Positions 11,948 through 24,739 of a DNA stretch of 64,000 bases are shown piece by piece. Every line of letters begins with the position of its first letter. The first letter of the stretch is position 1. The notes beneath the pieces were generated by a model. That model worked only from the letters and a program-made list of their open reading frames with translations. It did not search any database and had not been told where the DNA came from. Source of the stretch: Dactylonectria macrodidyma (Eukaryota > Ascomycota > Sordariomycetes > Hypocreales > Nectriaceae); contig JAGMUV010000004.1 in the NCBI GenBank assembly GCA_020744425.1, positions 3,410,001 through 3,474,000 of the forward strand. The letters are read 5' to 3'. Position numbers and translations under genes: made by a program.

Positions 11948-14239
11948 TATATAATAAGCTTATATTATAAATAAATATATATTATAAAAAATCTTAACCT
12001 TTAAAATAGAAATTACTAAAAAAGTATAATAAACTCTCTAATTAATTAAAATTAATTACTATATTCTTATTTAGATATTATAATAATTATTTAATATATT
12101 CTTATATTATATTCTATCTTACTATAACGTACTTCATCAGTGAGTGGATCAAATCAGTGAGTGGATCACTTATACTGTACAGCTAAAAGTAAAAATATTA
12201 GATTTTCTAAAACTAGCTCAATAATTAAAAAAATAATTTAAAAAAATAATTTTAAAATTTATATAAAAAAAGTCATAAGATATTTTTTTTTTAACTTTTT
12301 AATTAATTTATTAAGCTTTTTATATATAAAATTAAGAAAAAATACAGTATGAATAGACTTTTTCTTAATAACTCTATAAATAAAAATAAATAAAATTTAG
12401 TAAAATTCTTTGATATAATTTCCTACTTGGTTAAGTTAATTCTAAACTCTCAGGTATTTTAGTCTTAGTTTGGATTTTTAATAATTTTTCTAAAATCGCG
12501 CTTTAAGGTGTAAATCTGACTGATCCACTCACTGATTTGATCCACTTGCTGATGAAGTACGTTATTCTTTATAATACCTTTCCTTTAATTATACTAACCC
12601 TCTTTAACTATTACTTTTTAATAATTTATCCTTAATCTACTTATTTATATTTATTTAATTAATTACTTCTTTTACTTTCCTTATTATTATTACCCCTTTT
12701 CTCTATAGTCTGGTCCTTTTTGCCCTTTAATACTAGCTTAGTGTTTTATTTGCTTATTAAAGATTATAGATTAAAGTTCTTAATAAGGTATTCTTATATA
12801 TTATTGCCTTTATTCCTTTAGAAAGTGACTTTAATACTTCTAGAATTAACTTTAGTAAGTTACTTTTATACTTTCTAATTTATCTATTTAAGTATTTAAA
12901 TTAAGATTAGACTTTAAAAATAGTCTTAAGTATCTTTAAAACCTAAGTAATAGAAAGGCTGGCTTTTTCTTTAATTAGTATTAGAGTCTATAGTTATATA
13001 TTAAACTTTAATATTATACTTTTTAAGTTAAAAAGAATAAATTTAGTCCCTTTAAAAATTACTTTAATATTTTTCTTTATTATAATAGTTTAAAATATTA
13101 TATAAAAAGTAAGAAAGAACTTAGTTTTAAAAATATAAGTTATAAAGTATTAAATTAGATATTTAATTTCTTATTTATAAGCCTTTTTAAATAAGCTAAA
13201 GTACTTAATATTAAAAAGCTAAAGTAAGTAAGATAAATAAAGTAATATATAAAGTATAATAATCTTATTTATTTAGTAATATTTCTTAAAGTTAAAAGAA
13301 TAATAACTTTTATAGTTATTAAAGATTAAAAGATAATAATAATTAATTAATTATATATTTATATATTAATTAAAGTACTTTAATTATTTAAGGCTTAGCT
13401 TATTATTAGTTTAATTATTTAGAGATATTATAATAGCTTAGTTATTTAGAAAGTTACTTTTTTAATACTAATTAATAAAGTAATATTAGTTAATACTTAT
13501 AATAAATAGTATAATTACTTAGTTTTTTATATTAATTACTTGAATAATAATAATTTATTCTCTATTTCTAAACTATACTGATTTTAGCCTTATATACTTT
13601 TCTAAGCCTATAATAATTATTCTACTTATAATTATACTTATTAAAAAGCTAATCTTATTAAAGTTATAAATATTAGCTAAGTTAATACTATATTTTATAA
13701 TTATATTTTCTATAAGCTTAAATCACTTTTGAATCTTAATTAGGTCTTTATATTTAGCCTTTTAGTAATTATATTTATAAAAAAACTATATCTTAAGCTC
13801 TTTATATTACTTAATAAAGTAAAAGCCTAATACTTACTAATAAGTAATACATTATATTTAGTAAGTAATTAGTTAGCTATTTCTTCTATACTATATAGTT
13901 ATAGAAGAAATCCTTATAAATCTAAGTTAAGAATTAATTAAATTATAATCTATTCCTCTAAATTAGATAGTTTATATAATTTAAAGATCTAATTATATTA
14001 AGACTATATGCTTTATTAATAATAACTTAGCTTCTAATAATAGACTTAATATATTAATATAGCGCTTTAGATACTTAGTTTTAGATCATTTTAAAGAGCT
14101 TATAAAGTAAGAAGAATTTTTCCTTTATTATTTAATTAGAATATCTTTAATAGTTAAGAATTAATTAATTAAATATAAAGAGAAGAGAATAAGGGATTTT
14201 TATAATATATTCTTATTTATAATATAAGCTTATTATATA
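11948..14239 (-). mobile_element. Fot1/pogo-like DNA transposon copy A
   Basis: Terminal inverted repeats of about 45 bp start TATATAATAAGCTTATATTA on each side, between TA dinucleotides. Without MITE M3 and its TA the length is about 1,854 bp, against 1,855 bp for copy B. The minus strand matches the transposase of copy C (for example the C-terminal DDE part near 13,150-13,290), but stops fill the frame. It inserted into M2. Fot1 family members are Tc1/mariner-superfamily elements of roughly this size. Confidence 0.85.
12127..12562 (+). mobile_element. MITE M3, 436 bp, with duplicated 16-bp end motif
   Basis: Inverted ends run ACGTACTTCATCAGTGAGTG on the left to the reverse complement ending GATGAAGTACGT on the right, between TA dinucleotides. 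Each end carries a short direct repeat of about 16 bp (ATCAGTGAGTGGATCA type). It is inserted in Fot1-like copy A. Copy B has the empty site (18,408-18,425). Ends are almost free of RIP changes, unlike the host. Confidence 0.9.
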
Positions 14240-15079
14240 TATTATAAATAAAATCTTTTAAAAATCTAAAAAAATCTTTACTTATTTTTATATACTTATT
14301 AAACCTATATATTAAAAATAAGCTATTTTAAGTTTAGTTTAAATTTATAAAGAATCTTTAAAAAAGTACTATTTTAAGTATAAATTAGAAATGCATTATA
14401 TATTTAGATATATTATATACTTATTATATATATTATACTTTTAATAACTTAAGTTTTAATAATTATTATACTTTCTTTATATATAATTTAAATACTAAGC
14501 TTAATAAGGATATAAAAACCCTTAATAAACTAAAAGCTATAATAATAGAATATAGTTTTAAAGAAATTAGAACTATTAAAACTTAGTAATTCTTTAATAA
14601 TAAGTAAGTTATTTTAATAATCTTTAAGACTAAAGTATTTTTAAGATTATATTTTTTAAAAATAATTAATAATTTAAGAATTAAATTAAAAATATATAAT
14701 ACTTTTTAAAGTAATTAGTAATAAAATTAGTATTTAAAATATCTTTAAAAGAATAGTATTTTTTAAGTTATTAATTAATATTAATAAAAAGTAAATAATA
14801 TAAGTTATAAATAATATAAGTTATAAATAATATAATAATTATTATTATATAAAATAATTAATAATTATCTTAAAAACTAAGAGAATTTTATTAATTTAAA
14901 GAATTTAATAAAAGAAGGTTTAAAAGAAGAAGGATAAAAGTCTATTTCTAATTAAGTTAACTAATTAATTAAGTCTTTTATCTTAAGATAACTTAAGTAA
15001 TATAAATATATAATATAGAAATGTAGTAATAAAGAATATAGTAATATAGATATAAAAGTCTGAATAGCGGTTTTAATAG

Positions 15080-15385
15080 CCATCTTTAATTATTATATTT
15101 TCTAAAAGAACTTATTCTTATAAGCTATATTAAATAAGAATATAATTTAATAAATTAAAATAAAATAAGTTTAATTAAAAGAATTAATTTAAAAAGAAAA
15201 AAAGAAAGAAATAATTATTATTAATAATACTTTTTTTAATACTTTAAAAAGTACTAATTATAATATATTAATTATATAATTATAAGCTAACTTTATATTA
15301 ATTAATATATAATTAAAAGAATAATAATTATATTAAAAACTAAAGGAATTTTATTATAATTACTTTTAATATTAATTATAATAAG
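15080..15385 (+). mobile_element. R2 fragment, host of retrotransposon I
   Basis: Matches the inner and right part of R2 in the plus-read direction (compare 10,690-11,010). It is cut at 15385 by retrotransposon I, with TSD ATAAG at 15381-15385. The same R copy resumes at 26168 and again after 44454. Confidence 0.7.
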
Positions 15386-15578
15386 TATTATAAGCTAGAT
15401 AAGATCAACTTAAGAGGTAATACTACTATATTATAAGAATACTATAATAAAGAAGAAAGAGAAAGCAAGTAAGTATATAAATATATAAATATATTAATAG
15501 TCCCTATAGCCTGCTCTATATATCCTAATTATATATTAACCCTACTCTAGGTCTAGTACTATAAACGCTCTTATTATA
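15386..15578 (-). repeat. LTR of retrotransposon I (3' LTR)
   Basis: 193 bp, matching 25975-26167 throughout. The ends read TATTATAAGC and CTTATTATA, as expected if the usual TG...CA ends were changed to TA...TA by RIP. The polypurine tract is immediately inside it (15579-15595). Confidence 0.85.
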
Positions 15579-16003
15579 TTACTCCCCTTTTTAAAGCGCT
15601 TAAAATAGCTATATAAGTATAAGTTATTAAATTCTTATAATTACTAAATAATAAAGACTCTTTATTATTATTATACTTTTTTAAGCCCTTAGCCTAATTT
15701 AATTAATTAATTATTATTAAAGTGCTTTAATATATTTATATTTATAGTAATTATATTAACCTAAGCTTATAATTACTTTAATAGTTTAAATGCTTTTAAA
15801 TATTCTTTATAGAATTCTTTTAGTTATATAAATATATTCTTAAAGTTTTTAATAAAGTACTATTTATTATTAAAGTTATATTTAACTTAGTCTATTTTAT
15901 AAATCTTATCCTTTTTAATACTATTAATAACTTGAAATAATAGTAAGTCCTTATCTTACTTTAATATAGGATTATTAAAATAATATTATAATTAATTTAT
16001 ATA

Positions 16004-16428
16004 ATGTACTTAATAAGCGAGCGCTATAGATAAGCGAGCGCTATAGATAAGCGAGCGCTATACTTATACTATATACTTAAAACTCTAAATATTAAATTTT
16101 CTAAAATAGGCTATATAGCTTTAAGATTTTTAAGAAATTAATTTTAAATATTTAATTAAAAAGTTAATAAGCTAGTAATTTTTTTAGACTTTTTAAAAAA
16201 TTATTAAACTAGTTATAAATAAAAATAGCAAAATAGATAGTATGAAATTTATACTACTAGTACTATAAATATATATAATCTAAAAGAATTCTTAAAAATA
16301 ATATATTTTATAAATAAGCTAAGTTAAAAATATTATCTATTTTAGGCTTAGTTTAGATTTTTAAGAAATTTCTTAAAATTATAATTTAAGGTAAAAATCT
16401 TACTATAGCGCTCGCTTATCTAGTACGT
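16004..16428 (+). mobile_element. MITE M4, 425 bp, with triplicated 17-bp end motif
   Basis: Between TA dinucleotides (16002-16003, 16429-16430). The left end carries three tandem copies of a 17-bp unit (GATAAGCGAGCGCTATA and variants). The right end has one inverted copy before CTAGTACGT. The core from about 16,070 matches M2 and M3. The left-end motifs keep CpG sites in an otherwise AT-saturated setting. It is inserted in retrotransposon I. Confidence 0.85.
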
Positions 16429-18233
16429 TATAGAATTAGGTTTATATATTATAAAGAAAGTAAATCTAAATAATATAAATATTTAACTTATTTTATAATA
16501 GTTTATAGCTTTCTCTTTTTTTAATTTAATACTTAGCTAAGTCTTATATTTATAAGTCTATATATATTAATTTAAACTTTATTTTTAATTATAAAATCCA
16601 GTTCTTAATACTTTTTATTAATTTAATAGATTTACTATTCTTATACTTAATAGAGATTCTATTTAGTAACTTTAATAAAGTCTATAATCTACTTAATATA
16701 CTACTAAGCATTCTTTCTTAATAAACATTTAGTTTTTATTTTATAATTCTTAAAGTTAATTCTTTTATTTTAATTAAATTAGAATTAAAATAAGTAATTA
16801 AATAATAATCTTATTAGTTCTATACTTAATAACTTATAATAAAGATTTATTTATATATAGTCTATTAATACTAATAATTTATTTTAATTATTTTAATAAT
16901 AATTAATAAATAGTTATAATTAGTAATTTAAATACTAATTATAGATCTTAGTATTCTTATTTATTTAAAAATACTTTATTATACTTAGTTTTTACTTTAT
17001 TTTAATAAGCTTATATAGCTTATTTATAAAAGTAATAATAAACTATAATCCTTAGTTTAATATTACTATTTTTAGTATTTTAAAATATAATAAATATAAT
17101 AATAATATATATATATAATATTCTTTATTATTATTATTTAATAATAAAGTATAAAAAAAGTAATTTTATTAAGCTAATTAATAATTACTTATATATAATT
17201 ATATTTATTCTTATCTTTAAATATATAATAAAAGTCTATTATAATATATTACTATATTTAATATAAGACTTTTAATAAGTATAATAATCTAAAGGTCTTA
17301 TCTTTATTAGTATAAGCTCTTTTATATAATTTATAATTTATTTAAAATTAATTAATACTAATTAATAAGCTTAATTATTAAAACCTCTTAATAATTAATC
17401 TAATAGTTTTATTATATCTTAAGTAAATTATATTAAGCTTATAATAATTCTTTTTAATAATTAGTATTTAAAGAATACTATTATTTAAAATAAAAATATA
17501 CTAATTTTAATAAATTACTCTTTTATTTATTATTTAATTATTAGCCTTTTTCTTTATATTCTTTTAATAAGGCTATAATTAAAGAAAGGCTTTATTAGCT
17601 TAGAAGATAGTATTAAATAGTTACTATCTTTCTAATACTTAAATAGTCTCTTTTTTAAAGCTAATTAAAGACTTAATAGCTTTAGTTTTAATTAATATTA
17701 TCTTTAGTCCTTCTTTAGAATTAAGCTTAGTATAAAGACTATTTATAATTTTATAGTTAATAGAACTAGTTACTAAGTCTTAACTTAATAGTACTTTATT
17801 TTATATAGCTTTTTATTATACTTTTTATATAATTAATTTAAATAATTTCTAAAATAGAGTATTTATTATAATATTCTTTTACTTTAAATAATAAGTAATT
17901 TTAAAATTATAAAATATTAAATTATTTACTTATTATATTTACTTATTATTAAAGCATTATTTTATTAAAAAGTACTTAAAGGCTTTATAATTAGTAATAA
18001 TTAAGAATTACTATTAAAGCTTTAAGAGCTTAGTATTCTATTCTTTTAAAGCTAATATTATTATAAGTATTTCTTAATTATAAATTAAATAATATATTCT
18101 TTTATTATTTATTATTTTTTAAAAAAAAGCTATTAAGTATTAATTTTAATTTTTACTTTTTTAAATTAATATTATAATTATTATACTTTTTAATATATTA
18201 ATTTTAATAATTATATTATAAAAAGAATTAATA

Positions 18234-20088
18234 TATATAATAAGCTTATATTATAAATAAATATATATTATAAAAAATCTTAACCTTTAAAATAGAAATT
18301 ACTAAAAAAGTATAATAAACTCTCTAATTAATTAAAATTAATTACTATATTCTTGTTTAAATATTATAATAACTATTTAATATATCCTTATATTATATTT
18401 TATCTTATTATATTCTCTATAGTGCTTTTCCCTTAATTATACTAACCCTTTTTAATTACTACTTCTTAATAATTCGCTTTTAACTTACTTATCTATATTT
18501 ATTTAATTAATTACTTTTCTTACTTTTTTTATTATTATTACTCTTTCTTTTTATAGTCTAGTCCTTTTTACTCTTTAATACTAGCTTAGTATTTTATTTA
18601 CTTATTAAAGATTATAGACCTAAGCTCTTAATAAAGTATTCTTATATATTATTACCTTTATTCCTTTAGAAAGTGACTTTAATACTTTTAGAATTAACTT
18701 TAGTAAGCTGCTTTTATACTTTCTAATTTATCTATTTAAGTATTTAAACTAAGATTAAGCCTTAAGGATAGTCTTAAGTATCTTTAAAACTTAAGTAATA
18801 GAAAGACTAGCTTTTTCTTTAATTAATATTAAAGTCTATAATTATATATTAAGCTTTAATATTATACTTTCTAAGTTAAGAAGAATAAGCCTAGCTTTTT
18901 TAAAAGCTACTTTAATATTTTTCTTTATTATAATAATTTAAAATACTATATAAAAAGTAAGAAAAAACTTAGTTTTAAAAATATAAGTTATAAAGTATTA
19001 AATTAAATGCTTAATTTCTTATTTATAAGCTTTTTTAAATAGATTAAAGTACTTAATATTAAGAAGTTAAAATAAGTAAGATAAATAAAGTAGTATATAA
19101 AGTATAATAATCTTATTTATTTAATAATATTTTTTAAAGTTAAAAGAGTAATAACTTTTATAATTATTAAAAATTAGAAGATAATAGTAATTAATTAATT
19201 ATATATTTATATATTAATTAAAGTACTTTAATTACTTAAGGCTTAGTTTATTATTAGTCTAATTATTTAAAGATATTATAATAGTTTAGTTATTTAAAAG
19301 ATTACTTTTTTAATATTAATTAATAAAGTAATATTAGCTAGTATTTATAATAAATAGTATAATTATTTAACTTTTTATATTAATTACTTAAATAATAATA
19401 ATCTATTTTTTATTTTTAAGCTATACTAATTTTAGTCTTATATACCTTTCTAAGCTTATAATAACTATTCTATTTATAATTATACTTATTAAAAAGCTAA
19501 TGTTATTAAAGTTATAAATATTAGCTAAATTAATACTATATTTTATAATTATATTTTCTATAAGCTTAAACTACTTTTAAATCTTAGTTAAGTCTTTATA
19601 TTTAGCCCTCTAGTAATTATATTTATAAAAAAACTATATTTTAAACTCTTTATATTACTTAATAAAGTTAGAAGCCTAGTACTTACTAATAAGTAGTATA
19701 TTATAGTTAGTAAATAATCAGTTAGCTATTTCTTTTATACTATATAATTATAAGGAAAATCTTTATAAATTTAAATTAAGAATAAACTAAATTATAATCT
19801 ATTCTTTTAGATTAAATAGTTTATATAATTTAAAGATCTAATTATATTAAGACTATATACCTTACTAATAATAACCTAGCTTCTAATAATAGACTTAGTA
19901 TATTAATATAGTGCTTTAAATACTTAGTTTTAAATTATTTTAAAGGGCTTATAAAGTAAGAAGAATTTTTCTTTTATTATTTAATTAGAATATCTTTAAT
20001 AGTTAAGAATTAATTAATTAAATATAAAGAGAAGAGAATAAGGGATTTTTATAATATATACTTATCTATAATATAAGCTTATTATATA
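18234..20088 (-). mobile_element. Fot1/pogo-like DNA transposon copy B, 1,855 bp
   Basis: Same family as copy A: inverted ends TATATAATAAGC ... GCTTATTATATA between TA dinucleotides, and colinear over its whole length. It lacks M3 and so shows the empty site of that MITE. Transposase homology is on the minus strand, full of stops. It is inserted within pol of retrotransposon I. Confidence 0.85.
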
Positions 20089-23000
20089 TATTATACTAAG
20101 CTTAATATAAAACTAATAAAATTATTAATTTTATAGCCTTTATTATAATTATTTCTTTTTTAATTTACTTTTATAAGATCTCTTTCTTTATTAATAATAT
20201 AAGTAATTATACTATCTAACTATAAAACTTAATAAACTTTTAGTAAAAGTTATAAAACTTAAAAAAGGCTTATACTCTTTATATATTTATTAGTTCTTTT
20301 TAGTTTATAATAGCCTTCATTTTTTTTTAATCTATTTAAATCCTATTTATTATAATTATAAAGCTTAAGAATTCTATTTTTTTAATATAGAATTCTAATT
20401 TATTAATATTTATTTATAATCTTATAATTAATTATTTTAAAATTATAATAATATATATTTTATAATTTTTAATATTTTTTAAATAAATAAGAATATTATT
20501 AATATATATTATATAATAAATATTTAAAAGATTTATTAAAATATAGTTAATATAAGCTTAGAAATATAAAAGGCTATTAATTAAATTAAATAGTATTATT
20601 TTATACTTATAAGTATTATATTAAGTTCTAAAAGCTAGAAGATCTTTAAATTCTAAATATATTTATATTTAATAAAAGGTTTATTAAATATTAAATTTTA
20701 TAAATACTTTTATTTTTATTAGTCTTAATTAAGTTTCTTTTATTAAAAATAATATATAATATTCTTTTATTATTAATTTATTAAACTTCTTATAATTTAT
20801 ATAAAAGTATTATTTATTATTCTTCTTTTTTATAAATAAGACTAATAATATATATAATATATTAATTATTAATATAATAAATCCTTTTTATAAATACTTT
20901 TTAATATAATTTCTTATTACTTTTAATTATTTAAAGCTTAATTTATATATTAATAAGACTTTCTAATTATTAAAGATTAATTCTTTTAATTTTAGTTTTA
21001 TATTAATATTTAATTAATAAAGTAATAAAGTATTAGACTTAGCTTTAAAAAAGCATATTATAAATATAAATATTATTAAAATAACTTTAACTTTACTTTC
21101 TTTTTTAATTTAAATATATTTTTATAAAAGTTCTGTTTTCTAATTTCTTTTATTTTAATTATTTTTTAATAATCTTATTAATTTTTTAAAAAGTAATTTT
21201 ATTAATTAATATAGTATTTTCTTATTTAATTATTCTTTCTTACTATTTACTAATACTAATTATATTAGTTTTAATTATAATCCTTTTAATATTAATTATT
21301 AATTATTATAATAAATTAGTTTTAATTATTATTAGTTTAATATTAAAGTCTTTTATTAAAAGAAAGAGTATTATATTTTTTAATACTCTATTTATTTTAA
21401 TTATATTCTTTTTAATATTATTTAACTATTACTTTTTTAATAAATAATCTTCTTTCTTAAAGATTTAATACTTATAAGCCTTCTTTTATTTTATATTTAA
21501 TTAATTATATTATTTTATATTAATCTAATTTATTAGTTTTAAATAATAAAAGCCTTTTAATAAAGATATTAGTATTATAATATTACTATTAGAATAATTC
21601 TTTAGCTTATTATTAAGCTATTATAAGTAGTAATATTTAATAAAGATTTTTATATTATACTTTTTAAACTATTTTTTTTTAATAATTAAGTCTTAATATA
21701 TTCTAAGTTCTAATATTAGAAAATTTAACTATTATTTATTATTTATATTTAGTATTATTATTATAATATAAATAATCTATTATTATCTATTTTTATATCT
21801 TTTAATAGTAAGTCCTTACCTTAAGATTAGGATTTAATAGCTATATAATTATTAGTATATTCTTAGGACTAGATCCTTATTTATAAAAATATAACTATTT
21901 ACTTTAGTATTATATAGACTTTTAACTTTAATTACTAACTCTAAACTTACTATTATATAAGGATAGTAAAGCTTCTTTTTATTAAATAGTTTATTTATAT
22001 TAATTAAGCCCTTATTAAAGATTAATAATTATAATTTAAGTCTTAAAGAAAAGACTTTTCTTAAGACTTATCTTTTTCTAACTTAGAAAATGACTTATCT
22101 AATTCATTAAGAATTATAATAGTAATTATTTACCTTACTTTCTTAGTTTTAATATAAACTTTATTTACTTTACTCCCCTTTAAATACTTTTAGTAAGTAT
22201 AGCTAATTTTTTTATACTTAAAGCACTTCCTTTCTTTAATTAGCTTATAAACCTCTAAGTCTTTAAAAGTCTATTTACTATTAATCTTAATCTTTAAATA
22301 CTTAAGTATTAAAGTTACTAACTTCTTAATATTCTTCTTCTTAATAGTAGTATTATTACTTTTATTAGTTTATAACTTATTAGTCTTCTTACTATCTTTC
22401 TTTATTAAAGTCTTTATATAAGCCTTTTTTATTATTATAATATTATTAAGTATTATTATAAAAGTATTAAAGCTTACTTCTTTAATAAAGTATTATATAA
22501 TTATAATATATTTTATCTTTATTAATACTTTATTATAAAGCTCTTCTTTTTAATTCCTTTTAAAGATTTTAATATTATTTATTATAATTAAGAACTTAAT
22601 ATAAAAGCTATATTAATTACTATTAGTATAATATCTTAAAGCTTTAAACTCTTTTTATATTTTAATCTTCATATTTTTATTTTAAAAGAGAGTTATTAAA
22701 GCTTAAAAGATATTTTTAATAATCTTAAAAGTATTTTCTTTTATATTTTTAAGTATATAAAAGTATAAATAAATAGTTATAATACTCTTATAATAATTAA
22801 AAATATAATATATTTTATTCTCTTTTTTAAAGTAATTTTATAAGTTATTATATTATAGTTTATATTTAACTTTAATAAGCTAGTCTTTAAAGTCTAATTC
22901 TTTATTATTATTAAGCTTAAGTAAGTTATTATTTTACTTTTAATATAGTTTAGTTTTAATTATTATTTTACTTTTAAAAAGTATATTTTTATAAAAAAGG

Positions 23001-23621
23001 ATAATATATTATATTACTTTTAATTATGCTAATTCTTTATTAATTTATATTATTTTAATATAAATTATTACTTTAGTTTTAATTACTTTATTATACTTTT
23101 TAATAAATTATTTAATTATTTTAATATACTTATTATATAGTTTAATAAGCTTATTTTATTACTTTCTAATTACTAATTACTTAGTAAAATTATAAATTAT
23201 TAAAGCTTATACTTTAAAGTATTTTTAAACTATTAATTTAATATTATTAGTATTAATTAGAAAGTTTTTAAATCTCTTATTTTAATTTTTTATATAAATT
23301 ATAAATTAACTATTCACTATTAAAACCGCTATTCGGACTTTTATTTCTATATTACTGCGTTTCTATATAGTTATATATTTATATTACTTAAGTTATCTTA
23401 AGACGAAGGACTTAATTAATTAATTAACCTAATTATAAATAGACTCTTATCCCTCCTCCTTTATATTAATAGAACCTTCCTTTACTAAATCCTTTAACTT
23501 ATTATAGTTAATATTAAAAGTAATTATAATAAAATTCCTTTAGTTTTTAATATAGTTATTACTCCTTTAGCTATATATTAATTAATATAAGGTTAGCTTA
23601 TAATTATATAATCTATATATT

Positions 23622-24739
23622 CGCTATTAAAACCACTATTCAGACTTTTATTTCTATACTGCCACGTTTCTATATTATGTGTTTGCATTGCTTGAGTTGT
23701 CTTAAGACGAAGGACTCGATTGATTGGTTGACCTAGTTACAGATAGACTCTTATCCCTCCTCCCTTAACCACTAGGAACCAACCTTCCTCCGCCAAATCC
23801 TTCAACCCATCGCAGTCGATGTCAGAAGCGACCGCAGGATTCCCTTGGTTTCTAATGCGTTAGTCGTTTTGCGCGTTAATAATGGCTATGTTTCTTATGA
23901 CTTGCATTATCCACCCCTTATTAATATTAGTTAGTGACTTAAAGAATGCTATTTCTTCTAAAGATATTTTAGATACTGGCTTTATTACTAATTGCCTTAA
24001 GAAGTATTATTCGTTTTTAATCTAGTTCTTAAATTATTAGTTACTTCTAAAGAGGCATAGTCTTAAGAACACCTTAGTCTTAAAGATTACTAAAGTAACT
24101 TACTTACTATTAAAGAGTTACTAAGTCTTAATAGTTCTAATTTCTTTAAAATTATATCCTATTACTATAGCCTTTAGCTTATTAAAGGTTTCTATATTCT
24201 TACTAAGCTTAGTATCTAGGTTATATATAGAGAGAGTATAATAATTACTAAAACCTGAGTTATTAAGAGTGTAGAGTGTATTATGCTAGATATTTATTAT
24301 AGTATTTGTTATAGGTTGGTTAGATTGTGAAGAGGTGATTGGTCTCTGATGAGCTGAATTGTGATGTGACTAGAATTATAAAGAGCTGAATTGCGACTTA
24401 GAACTGCGACGAGGTAACTTGGAATGCGACGAAAGCCCTTATAGGGCTTTTATCGTATGACGATTTTGCCTTCTGACATCTAGCTTTTCTATCTAGCTTT
24501 TCTATCTAGCTTTTCTATCTAGCTTTCTAGCTGCTTAACGCATCTCGAAGGGTTAATTAGGATAGCAAGGCTTGTACCCTAATGCAGTAAAAACTCTAGT
24601 CATTCTGAGTTACTATTGCCTTAGGCTTGGGTTTTAGGCCCTTATACTATTATTCACTATTAGTTATTTTTTTTTTTTTTTACTGTTTAACCTCTGGCCC
24701 CTCTCTGAGTATGCGCTGCCAAAGGACCATAACCTTAAT
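23622..24739 (-). mobile_element. R element copy (R1 type), best preserved, 1,118 bp
   Basis: Begins CGCTATTAAAACCAC and ends CATAACCTTAAT. The perfect 12-bp TSD AATCTATATATT is at 23610-23621 and 24740-24751. It is the least mutated copy and the innermost of its nest. On the minus strand one frame runs from about 24,300 to the stop at 23737-23739. It is broken only by TAA or TAG codons that could come from CAA, CAG or TGG. The frame ends with a clean stretch including DIDCDGLKDLAEEG. I do not recognise the protein. Confidence 0.9.
23737..24310 (-). pseudogene. Decayed ORF of the R1 element (unknown protein)
   Basis: About 190 codons in one frame, holding motifs such as SIYNLDTKLSKNIETFNKLK near the start and INKGWIMQVIRNIAIINAQN before the clean C-terminal part. 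The interrupting stops are of the RIP type, so the ancestor was probably open. No transposase, reverse transcriptase or other catalytic signature can be made out. The R2 core replaces much of this frame but keeps a related C-terminal stretch. The true start and any upstream exon are unknown. Confidence 0.5.

Larger units (their letters stand above)
11722..14433 (+). mobile_element. MITE M2, split by Fot1-like copy A
   Basis: The two parts, about 11722-11947 and 14242-14433, together make about 418 bp, the size of the other M copies. They lie between TA dinucleotides in an R element. The left core matches M3 and M4 around ATTAAATTTTCTAAAATAGG (11769 onward). The right core matches them around TTTTAAGTTTAGTTTAAAT. 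The ends are poorly conserved. Confidence 0.65.
11267..15079 (+). mobile_element. R1 copy split by nested MITE M2
   Basis: The left part is 11267-11721, starting ATTAAGGTTATGGTC. The right part is about 14434-15079, ending GCGGTTTTAATAG. Between them lies M2, itself split by Fot1-like copy A, which in turn carries M3. Joining the two parts restores the order found in other R copies around CTCTATACT. No matching 12-bp TSD is found at 15079, where an R2 fragment abuts. Confidence 0.7.
15579..23302 (-). pseudogene. gag-pol remnant of retrotransposon I
   Basis: The minus strand keeps the outline of a Ty3/gypsy polyprotein. A gag CCHC zinc knuckle at 22184-22225 reads Cys-x2-Tyr-x4-Tyr-x4-Tyr, where each Tyr replaces the expected Cys or His. 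The reverse transcriptase active site at about 20,480-20,506 reads YINNILIYL, where the family has Y-x-D-D; both Asp are Asn. The rest of pol lies between Fot1-like copy B and the 3' LTR. Frequent TAA and TAG stops rule out any product. All changes fit C-to-T or G-to-A. Confidence 0.75.

Noticed and set aside
16011..16062. CRISPR-like array (three 17-bp repeats)
   Set aside because: The units are directly adjacent without spacers and form the end of a MITE in a eukaryotic genome.
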